A stretch of 64,000 nucleotides of DNA from Paenibacillus sp. FSL H3-0469 (GTDB taxonomy: Bacteria; Bacillota; Bacilli; Paenibacillales; Paenibacillaceae): assembly GCF_038051945.1 (NCBI RefSeq), contig NZ_CP150302.1:1364001-1428000 (forward strand). The letters are read 5' to 3'. Each line of letters starts with the position of its first letter. Within the stretch, counting starts at the first letter, position 1. The position numbers and the translations under genes were made by a program. Shown here in pieces: positions 15,915-24,312 of this stretch. Under the pieces are notes generated by a model. It was not told where the DNA came from and searched no databases. It worked only from the letters and a program-made list of their open reading frames with translations.

Positions 15915-18036
15915 CTACTCCTCACGGCTGCCGGAAGCCAGCAGCTCCCGGACCGCTTCCTTATTCGTAAGCGGGGCCCGGCAGGCAAAGTTGCGGCAGA
16001 CATAGGCCGTCGCTTCGCCGCGGATGGCCGGTTTATCAGCCAGATGCGGCAGCAGGCGGAGCATCTCTCCGCTGTCCTCTTCCCAGTTGACGATGAGCGC
16101 TGCGTCCGGCAGATAGGTCTGCTGGACCTGGGCGAGCATGGCGTGCAGCGCGGGATCTTCTTTTTTGCCGGAGAGGACCCATTCTCTGCCGCCGGAGACC
16201 ATCCCCAGATGGGCCTGCAAATACATCGCATATCCCGGCGGATACTCCGAAGCAGCGGAAGCAAGCACCGCAGCGGTGCGCTCCGCGATCTCTTTTAACT
16301 CCATGTCCTGGGTAATAACCGACAGCTTCCAGAGCAGCTTCGCCGCCACCGAGTTCCCGGACGGAATCGCCCCGTCATACAATTCCTTCGAGCGGACCGG
16401 CAGCTTCTCCCCGTCGTGACCCGTGAAGAAGAACCCTCCGCCTTCCGTATCATGGAACAGCTCCAAGAGTCCGTCCTTCAGCACCAGCGCCCGTTCGAGA
16501 TAGACCGCTTGACCAGTAGCTTCATATAATTCGCTGAAGCCCCAGATCAGGAAGGCATAATCATCCACATACGCCGGAATCGCCGACTCCCCGTCACGGT
16601 AACGGGCCAGCAGCCGTCCATCTTCACACCGCAGGTTATCCCAGATAAAGTCCGCTGCACGTTCGGCGGCCTTGGCATACTCCGGCTTCTGGAGAGCTTT
16701 GGCTCCGAGGGCCAGCGCAGCAATCATCAGCCCATTCCATGAGGTCAGCACCTTATCGTCCTTAAGCGGGTGAATGCGCTGCTCCCGGTACTCGAACAGC
16801 TTCCCGCGCCATTCGTCCATCCGGGTCCGCAGACCAAGCGGATTCATGCCCATACGCTCCGCGATCTCCTCTGGCAGACCTTGGAGCAGATTCGGAATAT
16901 TTTCACCTTCGAAGTTACCTTCCGGCGTAATCCCGTACACATGGCAATACGAATGCATATCCTCCAGCCCCAGAGCTTCCTCAATCTCCTCGCGGGAGAA
17001 GACATAGAACTTGCCTTCCACCCCTTCGGAATCGGCATCCTCCGCAGAGTAGAAGGCGCCTTCCGGCGATGTCATATCGCGCAGCACATACGTGAAAATC
17101 TGCTCGGCAATCTCCGCATACAGCGACTTCCCCGTAAGCTGGAAGGCTTCCAGGTAGACATTCGCCAGGAGAGCGTTATCGTAGAGCATTTTCTCAAAAT
17201 GCGGCACCAGCCACTCCCGGTCTGTCGAATAACGAGAGAAGCCGAAGCCCACATGGTCGTACATGCCGCCCTTATACATCGACTCCAGCGTATGCTCCAC
17301 CATCCGCAGCGCTTCCGGCTGGTCGTGCAGCTGGCTGTACGCCAGCAGGAAGGACAGATTATGCGGCGAAGGGAACTTCGGCGCATTGCCGAACCCGCCG
17401 TATTCCTCATCGAACTGCCGCCGGTACAGCTCATACGCCTCATGCAGCAGCTCCGCTCCGGGAATGCCGCCCGCAGTATCAGGGTTGTACGCATTCTTGC
17501 GGTCAAGCGTGTGCAGCTCAGCCAGCAGGTCGTCGCCCAGCTTATCCAGCGCCTCGCCGTCCAGCTCCCACTTCGTATGAATCTGCTCCAGCACATCCAT
17601 CAGCCCGATCCGCCCAAACATCTGCCGCTTCGGGAAATACGTCCCGGCATAGAACGGCTTCTTCTCCGGCGTCAGCAGCACCGTCAGCGGCCACCCCCCG
17701 CTCCCCGTCAGCGCCTGACACACCGACATATACAGCGCATCAATATCTGGCCGCTCCTCGCGGTCTACTTTGATCGCTACGTAGTGATTATTGAGGAGCT
17801 GGGCGATTTCGGTGTCTTCGAAGGACTCGCGTTCCATTACGTGGCACCAATGGCAAGTTCTTGAGTATCAACAACTAGCTATACCCAACAGATAGGAAGA
17901 TCGGCTTGTTGTCGCGCTTGGCGACTTCAAAAGCCTCTTCCGACCAAGGGAACCAGTTCACCGGATTATGAGCGTGTTGCAGCAGATACGGTGACTTCTC
18001 CTTGGCTAATCTATTGGGTATTTTTTGAGTTGTCAT
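15915..18036 (-). pseudogene. Thioredoxin-domain protein of the DUF255/YyaL family, disrupted by a 19-bp insertion
   Basis: The intact family protein has an N-terminal thioredoxin-like domain followed by an alpha/alpha-toroid domain. The reading frame starts at ATG 18036 (GAGGTGATG upstream) and reads the family N-terminus ([17 protein letters not shown], ending PIFLSVGYS). It should continue into TCHWCHVMERESF, but 19 extra bases at 17859-17877 bring a TAG stop directly after GYS and shift the frame. The rest, 640 codons from MERESFEDTEIA, is open and undamaged. Only the CxxC-containing N-terminus is separated, so the lesion looks recent. The insertion has no obvious target duplication. Confidence 0.85.
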
Positions 18037-18183
18037 GGGGCATCACCTCTTTTCGTTGGCATTTGAGTAAAGTATTGCTTAAGGTTAGTTTACCCAAAAA
18101 GGTGGGGGAAGGCGCAAAAAAAGAAAAAGGCAACTCCAAAGGATTGGGTTCACCTTAATCAGGGCTATCTTAAATGGTTTTAA

Positions 18184-19203
18184 TTAATTCAGCCTATTCA
18201 CACTTAGAATTAAATTCTCTATTCTACCTATCATATTGCAGATGACTTCATAATATTCTTCATCATTTTCTGGAATCCAATCTATTAAAAATGATCTGTA
18301 ACCAGTAAGATAATTAATTACACTCGATTTATTATCAAATTTACTCACTCTATAATTTAAATTAGCCAAGTTCAATCGATCTATGTATTGTTTAATGTTT
18401 TTTGGTTGTCCCCCAGATTGAAATAGAAAAAGCGCATTAGAAATGTCACTTTTTTTCTTCCTTGAAATCCTTATATTTCCACCTACTACAAAACCATTTA
18501 AAGAAATTTCATTAATACCTTTTCTAATCTTGCTATAATTAATCTTAAAATTTTTTGATTTTAAAATCCAGTAGATTTTTTTCATAAAATAATCTTCATT
18601 CAAAAACTTACTTTCAGAAGAAAAGAGCATGTCATCAGCATATCTTGTATATGTAATATTTAGTTTATCGCAATATCTTTTAATTCTCAAATCCAGTTGC
18701 CTAAACACTATATTGGATACTACCGGAGATGTCACTGCACCCTGTGGTAAAGCATCATTAAGAGTTATTAGGTCGACTGTATTTTTTAATAAAGTGCTAT
18801 TTGAAACTTCATCCGTTGTTTTAAAATAATAAGACAATGTTTCATTAAGTAATTTTGTTGTTATTGAATCAAAAAAAGAATCAATATCTATCCTTAAATA
18901 ATATCTATCTGATTTCCCAGTTTTTCTATGAGGCAATAAAAAATCCCTATATGAGGCTCCCTTTACAAATCCATAAATCCCATCAGGTATTGGAATGTTT
19001 TGAAAAAAATATTTTGATAGTCTTGATTGAAGTCTATATAATTCACTTTCTTTAGCAAGACAATTTAAAATTCTTATTCCACTCTTTTTAGGAATAGAGC
19101 GTTGAGTATAAAATTTTGATTTTTCTTCTATGATTTCAGCTAATAGATCTTTTTCTGCATGAAGAATTACATCATAAAAAAAAGATTCTTTATAAATGTT
19201 AAT
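18184..19203 (-). CDS. Retron-type reverse transcriptase
   Basis: Makes single-stranded DNA from an RNA template. The 339 residues contain the reverse transcriptase blocks: the LRIDIDSFFDSI aspartate (about 103-114), ALPQGAVTSPVVSN (about 151-164), catalytic YADD (about 188-191) and an LNGFVVGG segment (about 235) where retron enzymes usually carry VTG. There is no usable ATG. The open frame extends into the upstream non-coding RNA, so the start is placed at ATT 19203, 6 nt after GAGGTG; GTG 19212 is an alternative. It lies directly downstream of the a1/a2-bounded RNA and the OLD-type ATPase gene on the same strand, the retron arrangement. AT-rich. Confidence 0.88.
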   Translation of the reverse strand: MNIYKESFFYDVILHAEKDLLAEIIEEKSKFYTQRSIPKKSGIRILNCLAKESELYRLQSRLSKYFFQNIPIPDGIYGFVKGASYRDFLLPHRKTGKSDRYYLRIDIDSFFDSITTKLLNETLSYYFKTTDEVSNSTLLKNTVDLITLNDALPQGAVTSPVVSNIVFRQLDLRIKRYCDKLNITYTRYADDMLFSSESKFLNEDYFMKKIYWILKSKNFKINYSKIRKGINEISLNGFVVGGNIRISRKKKSDISNALFLFQSGGQPKNIKQYIDRLNLANLNYRVSKFDNKSSVINYLTGYRSFLIDWIPENDEEYYEVICNMIGRIENLILSVNRLN

Positions 19204-19223
19204 AACAGTCACCTCGTAAAATG

Positions 19224-19432
19224 ATGTGGAGTGAGTACTATCCCAAAACTTCGCCTTGGCGTTATAACAGAGCGAGGGAGACAACTATATGCCGAGACAA
19301 CAGCGCGCAAATTGTAGCACTATTTCCTTGGTTTTTGAGATTTCTATGTAACTTTTTCAAGGCTACTTAGCTCAATATCAACAAGGAGGCAGTTTTGTAT
19401 ACAAAACTGACCATTTCTACTCACTCCACATT
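19224..19432 (-). ncRNA. Candidate retron msr-msd non-coding RNA
   Basis: On the minus strand, between the ATPase stop and the reverse transcriptase, a segment is closed by a perfect 14-bp inverted repeat: a1 at 19418-19431 and a2 at 19224-19237 (ATGTGGAGTGAGTA / TACTCACTCCACAT). Beyond one mismatch the pairing extends five more base pairs. The base right after a1 is G (GTAG), where retrons prime from a branching guanosine. A hairpin with a perfect CAGTTTTG/CAAAACTG stem follows at 19390-19409, as in msr. A further nested pairing is GTAGC..CTTG with CAAG..GCTAC. The msd boundary cannot be fixed by eye. Confidence 0.75.
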
Positions 19433-21407
19433 ATTTTTGAAACATTTTCTGTACAAATTTTATTATATCGTATAATTCAGGAAAATGGGACTTGAATTTG
19501 TTGATTTTTTCATCTTCCGACATGTCATTGATATAAATATAATTATTGAAATAATATTCTAGAAATTCTGATACCCAACCATCGGTTTTTTTGGTTTTAT
19601 TTTCGGCAATTGTATTATATATTTTTTGAACTGAGACATCTTTAATTTCATTCACTTTACTTTCTTCCGGGACATTTAGTGTGTCATATTTGCCACTATG
19701 AAGAAGTCTCAAAGTTGTGGTTCTATAATTATCGTCCACTTTAAATTTATATATCTCTTTGATTTTCTTATTTCCTTTGACATCAACTAACCATTTATAT
19801 ACTAAAGAATAATTTTTAGAATTAATCAATGTACCTTCAATGGTTGTTTGGACAGGATATACATTATTGTAGCAGCAATAGGATTTAATTAAGCTCTTTA
19901 ACAATGAGAAATAGTCATCTGAAATGAAACTCCAATGCGCATCTGGATTGAAAGTAGTGTTTTTTGTAAGGCCCTTAATTCTGGATCGCAAATTCTTCGT
20001 TGCCATTCTTTTATGTCCGTAATAAAATTGTTCTTTTCTTTCTAATTCCTCATTTTTCAAAGGATTATAACTATCACCTTTGAGTGAGAACTTTTGAGTT
20101 TTTTCATCATATCTTATTATCTTATCGAGATCTAATAAGAGCAAATAAGGAATACTTGTGTTTTTTTCAATAGGATTAGTCAATTTTAACTTTACATTAT
20201 CAGAATCATATGAATAAGTATCAATTTCAGTTAGCACTGGGAATAGGCTTCTAAGGTGTTTATTAGTAAAAAGTTCAAGTTCTGTTGGCCCTTCGACAAA
20301 TAATATACCTCTTGAAAAATAAAAACTCGCTTCCTTCTCAGACATAATATTATTTTCTCTTAGATTAGTAAATCCTTTCATTTTTTTCACAAGTGTATAC
20401 TTTTGTTTTAATGAAAAATGATATAAAGAGGCATCCGAAGAACTCATTACCCCTTTTATCATTCTTGGCGAGTGTGTTGCAATAAGCACCTTAACCGCTT
20501 TCGAATGTCTAATAAAACTATGTACTAATTCGTCTGTATACTTAGGATGCAATCCAATTTCTGGCTCATCTACTATTATCAATGGCTCCTTAAGTTTAGC
20601 TTGCGTCATCTTTCCTACTATGTTAACCAAAAGTTTCAGATAATTGTATGCATTCATTCCATCTGAAAAATAGTCAAGATGCTCTTCTCTATGTTTAAAC
20701 TGTTTCCCTCCCAACTGCATTTGATAAATTTGAGTAAATTTTTGATTAGGATTAAACGGAATTAATTCCACCTCGGATTTTATAAATTCAGTCTGAATAT
20801 ACCCTAAATCTTTTAAAAATTTGTCTCCATACGTTTTCTTAAGTAAACCTTTTATTTCTTCTTCAAAATGAACATCATCAATAGCCTTAAATTTACTCAT
20901 ATCTCCTATTATATCCCACAAATTTTCCCAATCATTCAACTTGATTTGGCGTGAATCTATTAAATAAATCGGAAAGTTGTTTTTCAAGAAGTTTCTCACT
21001 TCGTATGGAACATTCCACTGCACTATATTATTTCTGTATTGTCTTAGTTCAACTCTTAAATGATTATCATTAGAAACATAATGAAAAATCAGATCTAATA
21101 CCCTTCTAAAAAATGGATGAATTTCCTCAAGTAATTGTCTGTCTACATTATTTTGAGTTATCTTTATTAGCCTATTTAAATTATAAGTAACTTTAATTTC
21201 TATAAAATCGTTAAAAGGATTGTTTTTATCAAATAAACTGAAATTGAGATTATTTTCTGTTAAGTTATTATAAAAATAAGCCAATGCCTTTAGAACATTA
21301 GATTTTCCAGAACCATTTTCACCTATTAAACAATTAAAATCAGTTAGTGATAAATCTATATTTTTTAAAGATTTTAAATTTCTAAATTGGATTTTAGAAA
21401 TAGACAT
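19431..21407 (-). CDS. OLD-family ATPase with TOPRIM nuclease domain, retron effector candidate
   Basis: 658 residues starting at ATG 21407 (AGAGGT 6 nt upstream). Residues 29-36 carry Walker A GENGSGKS. The Walker B/signature region reads LIIVDEPEIGLHPKY (about 270), followed by ATHSPRMIKG. The C-terminal TOPRIM domain shows the glutamate motif LFVEGPTELELF (about 370) and the acidic LLLLDLDK (about 425). This is the OLD nuclease architecture used as toxic effector by Eco8-type retrons. The stop codon overlaps the a1 repeat of the downstream RNA. Anti-phage defence is inferred from family and context. Confidence 0.88.
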   Translation of the reverse strand: MSISKIQFRNLKSLKNIDLSLTDFNCLIGENGSGKSNVLKALAYFYNNLTENNLNFSLFDKNNPFNDFIEIKVTYNLNRLIKITQNNVDRQLLEEIHPFFRRVLDLIFHYVSNDNHLRVELRQYRNNIVQWNVPYEVRNFLKNNFPIYLIDSRQIKLNDWENLWDIIGDMSKFKAIDDVHFEEEIKGLLKKTYGDKFLKDLGYIQTEFIKSEVELIPFNPNQKFTQIYQMQLGGKQFKHREEHLDYFSDGMNAYNYLKLLVNIVGKMTQAKLKEPLIIVDEPEIGLHPKYTDELVHSFIRHSKAVKVLIATHSPRMIKGVMSSSDASLYHFSLKQKYTLVKKMKGFTNLRENNIMSEKEASFYFSRGILFVEGPTELELFTNKHLRSLFPVLTEIDTYSYDSDNVKLKLTNPIEKNTSIPYLLLLDLDKIIRYDEKTQKFSLKGDSYNPLKNEELERKEQFYYGHKRMATKNLRSRIKGLTKNTTFNPDAHWSFISDDYFSLLKSLIKSYCCYNNVYPVQTTIEGTLINSKNYSLVYKWLVDVKGNKKIKEIYKFKVDDNYRTTTLRLLHSGKYDTLNVPEESKVNEIKDVSVQKIYNTIAENKTKKTDGWVSEFLEYYFNNYIYINDMSEDEKINKFKSHFPELYDIIKFVQKMFQK

Positions 21408-21417
21408 CGTATTACCT

Positions 21418-21561
21418 CTATTCTTCAATATTTACCGCTTCTAAAATAGAAAACCAGTTTTCCAGCCTTTCTATATCTTCAGAAGCATAAGTTTTGTAAA
21501 ATAATACGTTCTGGTTTGTTACAGCAGGATCTGAAGCTTTATTCTGCGAATACTCCAATTC
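21418..21561 (-). pseudogene. Short reading frame ending at the ATPase start; probable gene remnant
   Basis: About 47 sense codons end with NVLFYKTYASEDIERLENW and then FSILEAVNIEE before a TAG that precedes the ATPase start by about 10 nt. There is no ATG and no ribosome binding site at its upstream end, where a TGA closes the frame. The composition reads like real protein, so it is probably the 3' end of a lost gene or a small cotranscribed protein. I do not recognise the family. Confidence 0.35.
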
Positions 21562-21862
21562 TCAAATATGAAAAGAGTTGTTTTACCTGAGTAGTAACAA
21601 ATATTCACCTTCAGACAGAAATCAACGTCCCTTCTGGTACTTCTGTAGCATACACTTAACTGGCTACTTTGACACAGGATATGTTCTATTATATCTCGTG
21701 TTCCTCATATCTCTTTAGAATTTGATTCATATATCTTAGCTGAGAAAATTTAAGTCATGTGAAGATAAAGCAAAAAACAAAGTGAAGAAAGCGGATGAAG
21801 CTACGAACGGCAAGGAGTTAGTGCATTACCATAGGCTCTAAAATGGTTCGTATAATATAATG
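21562..21862. other. AT-rich gap upstream of the retron operon
   Basis: No gene was recognised. A short plus-strand frame near 21777-21840 (reading about DKAKNKVKKADEATNGKEL) lacks a start and may be a decayed fragment. The promoter of the ATPase-RNA-RT operon should lie here, but I cannot choose a convincing -35/-10 pair. Confidence 0.3.
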
Positions 21863-22783
21863 TTATGAGATGTCAGATGACATCCTTGAATACTCGCTAA
21901 GTAAAAATTCTTCTAGAGCATGTTCTAATTGTGTGTTTTTAGTTATTCCTGTTATTTTTATAATTTCAATTGTTTCTTTTCCGTTTGTATTGTTCAAATC
22001 CTGTAATATTTTACTTCTATTTATTTTTTGAATATCAGTCGTGGCACCTAAATTACTCAAATTTTGTTTACGCTTCAGTATTGATAACAACGAATTAATT
22101 TTGTTAGTATTGAGACGCTCACCTTTATGGATTAACACTGGAGAATCATCGTTAATATCTGTAATATTCTGCTTCATTTCGTTTAGCTTTTCCCACAATC
22201 CATCATTCAAAGAAATCCACTTGTAGGCCAATCTATCTTTTCGTAGGTTATTGATTCTTTTTTTATCCAAATCAACGTCTGACCAGTTGAGCTTTATTAA
22301 GTGATCTTGTTCAAATATCAAATGGTAGGACATCATTAAAATTAGGTGAAGGATGGTCTTGTCTTCTTCAGAGTCCTTGTCACCATAATGTATCTTGTCA
22401 CTTAATAGAAAAGATAATTCTTCATTAGAGAAAAACTTCATCTGTTTCTCTACTATTGTCAGTTTTAGAGATCTAAGATAATCATTCAGCTCAATATACT
22501 TTAAAGTACTAAGATGTCCATACTCTTTAAGAAAGTTCATAAAATTAACTACTGTAGCTCGGGCTGTAGAACTTCTTCTATAACTAAGAAATGATGCTAT
22601 ATCTCTTGGTACGAAAAACTTATCCAATCCATCAATGATATTTGAATTGTTTATGTAGTTTTCTATATAATAATTAATGTCACTCAAGTATCTTTGTTTA
22701 GTACGTAAAGAAATTTGATTTTCCTTTCGATTTAGATACTTAAGAAAATCAAGTTGTACAACGTTTTCTACTGAAGGTATCAT
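21863..22783 (-). CDS. Tyrosine-recombinase-fold protein lacking catalytic residues
   Basis: 306 residues with an N-terminal core-binding-like domain (LRTKQRYLSDINYYIENYI ... FLSYRRSSTARATVVNF) and a C-terminal catalytic-like domain (LIKLNWSDVDLDKKRI). Active integrases have an arginine just before the LxWSD block; here it reads FEQDHLIKLNW. The HxxR box and terminal tyrosine are not in place (INRSKILQDLNN ... LLSEYS). It is therefore probably not a recombinase. The SPbeta repressor MrpR/YopR is a known DNA-binding protein of this type and is the best analogy. It lies next to the retron in AT-rich DNA. AAAGGAAT precedes the ATG. Confidence 0.72.
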   Translation of the reverse strand: MIPSVENVVQLDFLKYLNRKENQISLRTKQRYLSDINYYIENYINNSNIIDGLDKFFVPRDIASFLSYRRSSTARATVVNFMNFLKEYGHLSTLKYIELNDYLRSLKLTIVEKQMKFFSNEELSFLLSDKIHYGDKDSEEDKTILHLILMMSYHLIFEQDHLIKLNWSDVDLDKKRINNLRKDRLAYKWISLNDGLWEKLNEMKQNITDINDDSPVLIHKGERLNTNKINSLLSILKRKQNLSNLGATTDIQKINRSKILQDLNNTNGKETIEIIKITGITKNTQLEHALEEFLLSEYSRMSSDIS

Positions 22784-23000
22784 TTTGTTATTCCTTTCAT
22801 CTGATTTCTGGTAAACGTCATATCCACGAAATTTGTCAATCTAAAGAATATAATTAAATAAACAACTGCCGAGACTCAAATTTCACCTATAGACTATACT
22901 TATTATACAATGAAATGGAAAAATATTACGAACGGTAATCTTACGATTTCAAATCAAAAAGCTTCCTCCAATACTATCAGTCCAAACCCTAACAAAATAA
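22784..23000. other. AT-rich intergenic stretch upstream of the recombinase-fold gene
   Basis: Contains no open frame of note. It probably carries the promoter of the minus-strand gene at 22783. A TATACTTATTATACAAT run around 22895-22912 is AT-rich enough to be a -10 region, but no assignment is secure. Confidence 0.25.
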
Positions 23001-23041
23001 AAAGAGGCCAATGCATACCGTTAGACGCATTGGCCTCTTTT
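23001..23041 (-). terminator. Strong hairpin terminator
   Basis: Near-perfect stem AAAGAGGCCAATGC / GCATTGGCCTCTTT with A-rich and T-rich flanks. It overlaps the stop codon of the small gene at 23040. Confidence 0.88.
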
Positions 23042-23240
23042 ACCACAACCTATTTCGAATAAATTCCCGCTCCGCTTTTTTCAATTGCTTCAATGAATTC
23101 TCAAAAGAATACGGAAACCTACCTCTAAGCTCAATCAGCTTTTCTACCTCTACCAAGGCAATAGCTTCCTTAATAGCAGGAATCCACTTTTCTTGAACAG
23201 TGCCCCAACTTTCTGCCTGAAGAAGCTCGTCGATCAGCAT
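23040..23240 (-). CDS. Small hypothetical protein
   Basis: 66 residues from ATG 23240: an N-terminal helix (MLIDELLQAESWGTVQEKW), a second helix, then a basic tail (LKQLKKAEREFIRNRLW). It looks helical and soluble, with no recognised family. Upstream, AGGAGAGAG serves another ATG in a different frame that encodes only about 11 codons and ends in a TGA overlapping this start (ATGCTGA). This could be a coupled leader peptide or a frameshift in the original start. It follows the 'LEDLYYG' gene at 23329 on the same strand. Confidence 0.5.
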   Translation of the reverse strand: MLIDELLQAESWGTVQEKWIPAIKEAIALVEVEKLIELRGRFPYSFENSLKQLKKAEREFIRNRLW

Positions 23241-23328
23241 AGGCAATTTAGAATTAGAAGTCTCATAACTCTCTCCTATCCAACTTTATTTGTTCAAAGA
23301 CCAACTTCTCCTTGGTGTGTATAGGTTT

Positions 23329-23595
23329 TTATTTATGTTCCAACACTTCTATGAGCATCGCAGCTCCCGTTCTGAATCCAAGAGTATAGGCAGAAGCGGA
23401 TGAGATAGAGATCAGTAAGCTGTTCAGATCCATTATTTCTTCCAGCATGGTGAAGTCTTCTTGAGACAGTTTGGTTTGCAGGATGTGTAAACACTCCGAG
23501 ATTAGCTTAGAGTTATGTACATACTCGGGATCATTCAAACAGATTTGTTCATTTGGGCAGATTTTTCCGTAATATAGATCCTCTAAAAGACTCAC
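23329..23595 (-). CDS. Small 'LEDLYYG' protein, partner of an XRE repressor
   Basis: 88 residues from GTG 23595 (MSLLEDLYYGKICPNEQ), preceded by GGGAGGGG. It is paralogous to the protein at 47196: both begin with LEDxYYGKxxPNE, continue with helices including LSQEDF / LPEEDF, and end with a Gly-containing hydrophobic helix and MIEV near the C-terminus. Each copy is divergent from a small XRE repressor across palindromic operators. I believe this is a small uncharacterised Firmicute family (possibly DUF6809, not verified). Function unknown; the conserved pairing suggests a joint regulatory or accessory role. Confidence 0.75.
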   Translation of the reverse strand: MSLLEDLYYGKICPNEQICLNDPEYVHNSKLISECLHILQTKLSQEDFTMLEEIMDLNSLLISISSASAYTLGFRTGAAMLIEVLEHK

Positions 23596-23629
23596 TTATA
23601 ACCCCTCCCAAATCATCTTCTTGATTATC

Positions 23630-23672
23630 TTAGCGAATTTTTCGCTAAAAATCAATAGCGAATAATTCGCTA
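23630..23672. promoter_or_regulatory. Paired palindromic operators of the XRE repressor
   Basis: Two inverted repeats with the same half-site, TAGCGAA-N3-TTCGCTA: 23630-23648 (19 bp, 8+3+8) and 23656-23672 (17 bp, 7+3+7). Their centres are 25 bp apart, about two to two and a half helical turns. They fill the gap between the divergent 'LEDLYYG' and XRE genes, as expected for autorepression. The repeats are seen directly; binding is inferred. Confidence 0.75.
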
Positions 23673-23701
23673 AGATATGCTTGCGTTGGAGGTGTTCAAA
23701 T

Positions 23702-23920
23702 ATGTATCAACGTATCCGGGATTTACGCGAAGATAAGGATTTGACGCAAACTCAAATGGCGGAGTATTTGCAATGCAGCCAGCGAATCTATAGTAATTAT
23801 GAACGCGGTGATGTCGATATCCCCACGGCGATTCTTATCAAGCTGGCAGACTTTCATATGACGAGTACTGACTATTTGCTTAATCGAACGAACCAAAAGA
23901 AACCTTACTCCAACAGTTAA
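23702..23920 (+). CDS. XRE-family repressor
   Basis: 72-residue single-domain helix-turn-helix protein: MYQRIRDLREDKDLTQTQMAEYLQCSQRIYSNYERGDVDIP followed by the hydrophobic helix and DYLLNRT. Start ATG 23702 has GGAGG 9 nt upstream. It is nearly identical in design to the repressors at 47581 and 47957, but the recognition helix differs (CSQRIYSNYERG against ITQTTYSRYENG), matching a different operator half-site. It probably represses itself and the divergent gene at 23595. Confidence 0.88.
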   Translation: MYQRIRDLREDKDLTQTQMAEYLQCSQRIYSNYERGDVDIPTAILIKLADFHMTSTDYLLNRTNQKKPYSNS

Positions 23921-23930
23921 ACTAAGCTTT

Positions 23931-23966
23931 GTAAGCGCCATAAACTAAGCTTATAGTGGCGCTTAC
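23931..23966 (+). terminator. Hairpin after the XRE gene
   Basis: Perfect 10-bp stem GTAAGCGCCA / TGGCGCTTAC with an AAGCTT-containing loop, just after the repressor stop. It is followed by GAAAAACT rather than a T run, so it may only weaken read-through into the lipoprotein gene. Confidence 0.45.
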
Positions 23967-23991
23967 GAAAAACTCCGGAGGACTTAATTAA

Positions 23992-24312
23992 ATGAAAAAA
24001 CTTCTGTTTATTATATCTGTTTTCTTTCTTTTAATAGGATGTTCCAATAGCAAAGTCACAGGCAGCAATAATAATATGTCTAATAGCGATCCGGTAACTT
24101 GGCTCACAATTGACGGAAGTAAATACTACTATACAACTACTTATGACAGTATGGATGAGACCACTCTAATAGATACAGGAGACGTAACTGATAGTGAAGA
24201 TGGAATTCAACTTGGCCTTAAAATCTATAAAAGCAATGTCTTCGAAGACCGTTATTTCATAAAAAGCCAAGACTATGAAAACGTATGGCGGGAATATAAA
24301 TTACGCGATTAA
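23992..24312 (+). CDS. Small hypothetical lipoprotein
   Basis: 106 residues with a clear lipoprotein signal: MKKLLFIISVFFLLIGCSNS, lipobox LLIGC with Cys at residue 17. The mature part is Ser/Thr/Tyr/Asp-rich (SKYYYTTTYDSMDETT) with alternating strand pattern and no recognised domain. GGAGGAC precedes the ATG. Its 3' end overlaps the end of the convergent esterase gene by 4 nt. It is AT-rich like the neighbouring island. Anchored outside the membrane; function unknown. Confidence 0.8.
   Translation: MKKLLFIISVFFLLIGCSNSKVTGSNNNMSNSDPVTWLTIDGSKYYYTTTYDSMDETTLIDTGDVTDSEDGIQLGLKIYKSNVFEDRYFIKSQDYENVWREYKLRD

Noticed and set aside
16770..17864. 364-codon plus-strand frame
   Set aside because: Antisense shadow of the GC-rich YyaL-type gene.
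19204..19284. N-terminal extension of the reverse transcriptase frame beginning at TTG 19284
   Set aside because: It lies inside the a1/a2-bounded RNA and has no ribosome binding site, so it is unlikely to be translated.
21863..22783. Functional integrase of the retron island
   Set aside because: The catalytic Arg, HxxR and Tyr are not in place, so no att-site search was pursued.
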